From the NCBI RefSeq assembly GCF_003668575.1, contig NZ_RCVZ01000001.1:186001-250000 (forward strand): a stretch of 64,000 nt of DNA, read 5' to 3'. Shown here piece after piece: positions 61,081 through 64,000 of the stretch; the first letter of the stretch is position 1, and the number at the start of each line of letters is the position of its first letter. Made by a program: the position numbers and the translations under genes. Source of the DNA: Falsibacillus albus. Its GTDB lineage: Bacteria; Bacillota; Bacilli; Bacillales; DSM-25281. The notes beneath the pieces were generated by a model, which made no database searches, had not been told where the DNA came from, and saw only the letters and a program-made list of their open reading frames with translations.

Positions 61081-62370
61081 ATGCGCTCATTTGAAAAGTC
61101 GAAAGCTGCATTTAAAGAAGCAAAGGAATTGATGCCAGGCGGTGTGAACAGTCCTGTCCGTGCATTTAAGTCCGTCAAGATGGACCCGATCTTCATGAAG
61201 GAAGGGAAAGGTTCGAAAATATACGATATTGATGGAAATGAATACATCGATTATGTCCTTTCCTGGGGGCCGCTTATTTTAGGGCACGCGAATGATCAAG
61301 TCGTAGAGGGCATAAAAAAAGTAGCTGAGCAAGGAACAAGCTTCGGTGCACCGACAATCATCGAGAATGATCTTGCTCGATTGGTGCAGGAGCGTGTGCC
61401 TTCCATTGAAATCGTACGGATGGTTTCCTCCGGTACGGAAGCAACGATGAGTGCGCTCCGCTTGGCAAGGGGATACACAGGCAGGAATAAAATCCTGAAA
61501 TTTGAAGGCTGCTACCATGGGCATGGAGATTCCCTGCTCATCAAAGCTGGTTCCGGCGTTGCGACACTTGGGCTGCCAGACAGTCCTGGTGTCCCTGAAG
61601 GTGTGGCTAAAAATACGATTACAGTTCCATACAATGATTTAGAGAGCGTCCGCTATGCCTTCCAACAATTCGGAGAAGATATTGCCGGCGTCATTGTCGA
61701 ACCGGTAGCAGGAAATATGGGAGTCGTGCCGCCAAAGCCTGGTTTCTTAGAAGGATTGCGTGAAATTACAGCTGATTATGGTACGGTTTTGATTTTCGAT
61801 GAAGTGATGACAGGCTTCCGTGTAGGCTACAACTGTGCTCAGGGCCATTATGGCGTAACCCCTGACCTTACCTGCCTTGGTAAAGTGATCGGAGGAGGGC
61901 TTCCGGTCGGTGCCTATGGAGGAAAGGCAGAAATCATGGAGCAGATTGCACCAAGCGGACCAATCTATCAGGCGGGCACCCTTTCAGGGAACCCATTGGC
62001 CATGACAGCAGGCTTTGAAACTTTGAGCCAGTTGACACCGGAAACATATGAAGAATTCAGCCGCAAAGCGGACCTACTTGAAAAAGGCCTCCATGATGCG
62101 GCACAAAAACACGGCATTCCACATACAATCAACCGTGCCGGTTCCATGATTGGAATCTTCTTCACCGAAGATGAAGTAGCTAATTATGAAGGGGCGAAAT
62201 CATCCGATTTGGAACTATTTGCGGATTACTATCGTGAAATGGCCAACGAAGGCATCTTCCTGCCGCCGTCACAATTTGAAGGTCTATTCCTCTCAAGTGC
62301 CCATACAGATGAGGATATCACCAAAACAATTGAAGCTGCAGAAAGAGTATTCAGCAAAATAAAAAGATGA
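61081..62370 (+). CDS. hemL: Glutamate-1-semialdehyde 2,1-aminomutase
   Basis: PLP enzyme that moves the amino group of glutamate-1-semialdehyde to give 5-aminolevulinate. In 429 residues: [15 protein letters not shown] near 17-31, [22 protein letters not shown] near 114-135, [19 protein letters not shown] near 141-159, [11 protein letters not shown] near 237-247 and the PLP Lys in [18 protein letters not shown] near 263-280. ATG 61081 follows GGAGG by six bases. It is the last gene of the hem operon and is ended by the terminator at 62392-62426. It works on the product of hemA, the first gene. Confidence 0.97.
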   Translation: MRSFEKSKAAFKEAKELMPGGVNSPVRAFKSVKMDPIFMKEGKGSKIYDIDGNEYIDYVLSWGPLILGHANDQVVEGIKKVAEQGTSFGAPTIIENDLARLVQERVPSIEIVRMVSSGTEATMSALRLARGYTGRNKILKFEGCYHGHGDSLLIKAGSGVATLGLPDSPGVPEGVAKNTITVPYNDLESVRYAFQQFGEDIAGVIVEPVAGNMGVVPPKPGFLEGLREITADYGTVLIFDEVMTGFRVGYNCAQGHYGVTPDLTCLGKVIGGGLPVGAYGGKAEIMEQIAPSGPIYQAGTLSGNPLAMTAGFETLSQLTPETYEEFSRKADLLEKGLHDAAQKHGIPHTINRAGSMIGIFFTEDEVANYEGAKSSDLELFADYYREMANEGIFLPPSQFEGLFLSSAHTDEDITKTIEAAERVFSKIKR

Positions 62371-62391
62371 TTGATAAAGAACGTACACCGG

Positions 62392-62426
62392 AGTATAAAA
62401 CCATTTTGGTTTTATACTCTTTTTAT
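62392..62426 (+). terminator. Intrinsic terminator of the hem operon
   Basis: AGTATAAAACC (62392-62402) pairs perfectly with GGTTTTATACT (62408-62418), followed by CTTTTTATTT. Confidence 0.95.
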
Positions 62427-62427
62427 T

Positions 62428-62693
62428 TGCCAATTTTTAATAAGATTGTTGTTTTGAGCGGTATTTAAACAAAATAATTTGTTGTTGATTGAAGCGGAAG
62501 GTGCGAGACTCCGGAGGGATCAGCGGGCAGGGGGAGACCCCGCAGCGAAGCGAGGAGAGGTTGGACAGATGTTCGATTAAGTTCGGCACATCCGTGTGCC
62601 AACATCGAACGACCTCACTTCGTGTGAGGCCCCTCGGAAAGCGAGCATCCTGCAGCGGAAATCAACCTTGCACAACTTTTGAAGAAAGCTGTC
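62428..62693 (-). mobile_element. MITE-like element, minus orientation (copy 14)
   Basis: Core landmarks in reverse order: GTTGATTGAAGCGGAAGGTG (62483 on), GAGACTCCGGAGGGATCAGCG, GGAGACCCCGCAGCGAAGCG, ATGTTCGATTAAGTTCGGCACA, TGTGCCAACATCGAAC and CATCCTGCAGCGGAAATCAAC ending near 62675. Ends are diverged: TGCCAATTTTTAATAAGATTG at 62428 and GAAGAAAGCTGTC to 62693. It begins inside the T-tail of the hemL terminator and fills most of the 422-bp gap before spoVID. Confidence 0.75.
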
Positions 62694-62710
62694 TTATTTT
62701 TGATTTGTTA

Positions 62711-62739
62711 TTCATAAAATAAACAAAAGATTCATAGAG
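62711..62739 (+). promoter_or_regulatory. Sigma-E-type promoter of spoVID
   Basis: TCATAAA (62711-62717), 14 bp, CATAGAGT (62732-62739). Compared with the sigma-E pattern KMATATW-N14-CATACANT, six of seven and seven of eight positions agree. It fits the known mother-cell expression of spoVID and places the start about 45 bp before the gene. Confidence 0.7.
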
Positions 62740-62792
62740 TGTAACTGACATAATGTTTTTTTACGTAATGGATCTGAAAGGAGGAGTCCATC

Positions 62793-63947
62793 TTGTCAGA
62801 AAGTCAACAATCGTTTTTGCGATTTTCATTAGAAGAATCGGTTTGGTTCAAAAAAGGACAGGAAGTAGAAGAATTGCTATCGATCTCCCTTGACCCTTTT
62901 ATCTCCATCCAGGAGCAGGAACAGTATGTACTGATCAGGGGGAATCTGGAGCTGACAGGAGAATACAAACTTGAAGCAAGCGAAGAAGTGGAGGTTTTCC
63001 AGCAAGCTGGAAAGTACATGGATGAAGTAGAGTTGAGGGAGGATGGGAATGGTGGATTCAAGCACCATTTTCCTGTAGATATCACCATCCCAAAGAATCG
63101 AATTCAAGAAATGGAACAGATTGATGTAGCCGTGGAAACCTTCGACTATGTCCTTCCTGAAAAAGGCTGTCTGAAATTGACCGCAGATCTGAAAATATCC
63201 GGGATCTACGGAGAGCAGCAGACAAAAATCGAGCAGGAAGTAGAAGAGGCAGAATTTGAACCAATGTATCGCACTACCGCGGTGGAAGTCGAAGAGGAAC
63301 AAGAACAAGATCAAGCTGTTTTTCAATATTCCGGAGAGATGGAAGAAGAACATGATGAAGAGGACTATGAAGAGCCATCATTTTATTCCCCATTTTCGGC
63401 GGAAGCAAGAAAACCATCTGTCCCTGACCAGGAGAAAGATGAAGAAGTTCCAGTCCAAATCCATTACGACATGAATGAGCTGCCGTATAATCAAAGTGAA
63501 GAAGACCGTTTTGCCGAAAGCAATCCCGTTTTTCAAATGCCTGAACCGGAAGTAAATGAATCATCGAGCAGTTCTTCCTCAAGCTACTATGATCATGGGC
63601 ATCAAGCCCAGCCGCAAGAAATGGATCATGGCCATGCACATCCTTACGAGCAGGAGGAGGAAGAGCAGCAGCCGGTAAAGGGTAAAAAGCAGGATGCTGA
63701 TAAAAAAGCAAAAAAGAAGAAAGATCAAGGAATCTCATTGGCTGATTTTTTTGCCAGGAAGGAAGAGGAGCGCGCGGCCAAATTAAAGGTGTGCATTGTG
63801 CAGCAAGGCGATACGCTCGATCTCCTAGCTGAGAAATATGACATCAGCGTACAACAGCTGCTTCGGGTGAATGACCTGGAAATGAATCAGGATGTATATG
63901 AAGGGCAGGTTCTATATATCCCTGAGTCATTTGTGTTTAAAAATTAG
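62793..63947 (+). CDS. spoVID: Spore coat morphogenetic protein SpoVID
   Basis: Directs encasement of the developing spore by the coat, together with SafA and SpoIVA. An N-terminal domain of about 130 residues (FLRFSLEESVWFKKGQEVEELLSISLDP at the start) precedes a long low-complexity acidic middle with Glu, Gln and Ser runs (VEVEEEQEQDQ, SSSSSSSYYDHG, EQEEEEQQP) and a Lys-rich stretch. A C-terminal LysM domain follows at about residues 335-384 (CIVQQGDTLDLLAEKYDISVQQLLRVNDL, GQVLYIPE), which in B. subtilis helps SpoVID localise. The start is TTG 62793 behind AAAGGAGGAG. 384 residues, shorter than the B. subtilis protein; the middle part is the variable region. A sigma-E-type promoter lies upstream. 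Confidence 0.92.
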   Translation: MSESQQSFLRFSLEESVWFKKGQEVEELLSISLDPFISIQEQEQYVLIRGNLELTGEYKLEASEEVEVFQQAGKYMDEVELREDGNGGFKHHFPVDITIPKNRIQEMEQIDVAVETFDYVLPEKGCLKLTADLKISGIYGEQQTKIEQEVEEAEFEPMYRTTAVEVEEEQEQDQAVFQYSGEMEEEHDEEDYEEPSFYSPFSAEARKPSVPDQEKDEEVPVQIHYDMNELPYNQSEEDRFAESNPVFQMPEPEVNESSSSSSSSYYDHGHQAQPQEMDHGHAHPYEQEEEEQQPVKGKKQDADKKAKKKKDQGISLADFFARKEEERAAKLKVCIVQQGDTLDLLAEKYDISVQQLLRVNDLEMNQDVYEGQVLYIPESFVFKN

Positions 63948-63967
63948 TGAAGAAATAAAAAATGGTG

Positions 63968-64000
63968 AGCAGGGTGGAAGGCCACCTTGCTTTCATTTTA
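63968..64000 (+). terminator. Terminator of spoVID
   Basis: AGCAGGGTGG pairs with CCACCTTGCT (one wobble) around AAGG, followed by TTCATTTTA at the window end. Confidence 0.8.

Noticed and set aside
62489-62722. 77-codon frame after hemL
   Set aside because: Lies wholly within a MITE-like copy; the homologous frame in other copies is interrupted.

Overview
The window is a 64 kb piece of a Bacillaceae chromosome (Bacillus sensu lato). Gene content and order closely follow the thrS-to-spoVID region of Bacillus subtilis as I remember it. Spore genes (sspI, gerE, gerM, spoVID), strong AGGAGG ribosome binding sites, frequent TTG/GTG starts, an L20 leader, a Phe T-box and a lysine riboswitch all fit a spore-forming Firmicute. 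The species cannot be named from the sequence.

Layout. 1-3349: 3' part of thrS, then the autoregulated infC-rpmI-rplT operon. 3362-8783: an accessory stretch with ysdA, a TVP38/TMEM64 membrane protein, a 51-bp minisatellite array, ysdB behind a canonical sigma-W promoter, an all-alpha dUTPase, ysdC and sspI, interleaved with repeats. 9018-13639: a SPOUT rRNA methyltransferase and T-box controlled pheST. 13835-20521: rnhC, zapA, cvpA, polX, mutS2, yshE and a 27-codon membrane ORF. 20877-26240: fatty-acid degradation genes lcfA, fadR, fadB, etfB, etfA with a FadR operator. 26359-30446: trxA, uvrC and riboswitch-controlled lysC with an internal start for its beta subunit. 30509-34550: yslB and sdhCAB. 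34765-40789: a secreted 5'-nucleotidase, a hotdog thioesterase with its own FadR-like operator, gerE, a MarR regulator, murI and gerM. 40901-44258: rph, rdgB, ysnB, tRNA-Arg(UCU) and ysoA. 44438-52227: tig, clpX, lonB, lonA, engB. 52534-54818: a polar amino-acid ABC importer that interrupts the expected engB-hem neighbourhood. 55403-62370: ysxD-like gene and the hemAXCDBL tetrapyrrole operon. 62793-63947: spoVID.

The genes form several coherent blocks: translation (thrS, infC-rpmI-rplT, pheST, tRNA), DNA repair and replication fidelity (rnhC, polX, mutS2, uvrC, dUTPase, rdgB), beta-oxidation with electron transfer to the respiratory chain (fad/etf, sdh), protein quality control (tig, clpX, lonA, lonB) and haem synthesis.

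The most notable non-gene content is (i) a MITE-like repeat family, about thirteen copies including remnants, with roughly 25-bp terminal inverted repeats; two copies have exact 8-bp target duplications, and most copies lie just behind stop codons or intrinsic terminators; and (ii) a 15-unit, 51-bp minisatellite with higher-order structure, abutting a truncated MITE, a 21-bp perfect hairpin and a run of 12 G.
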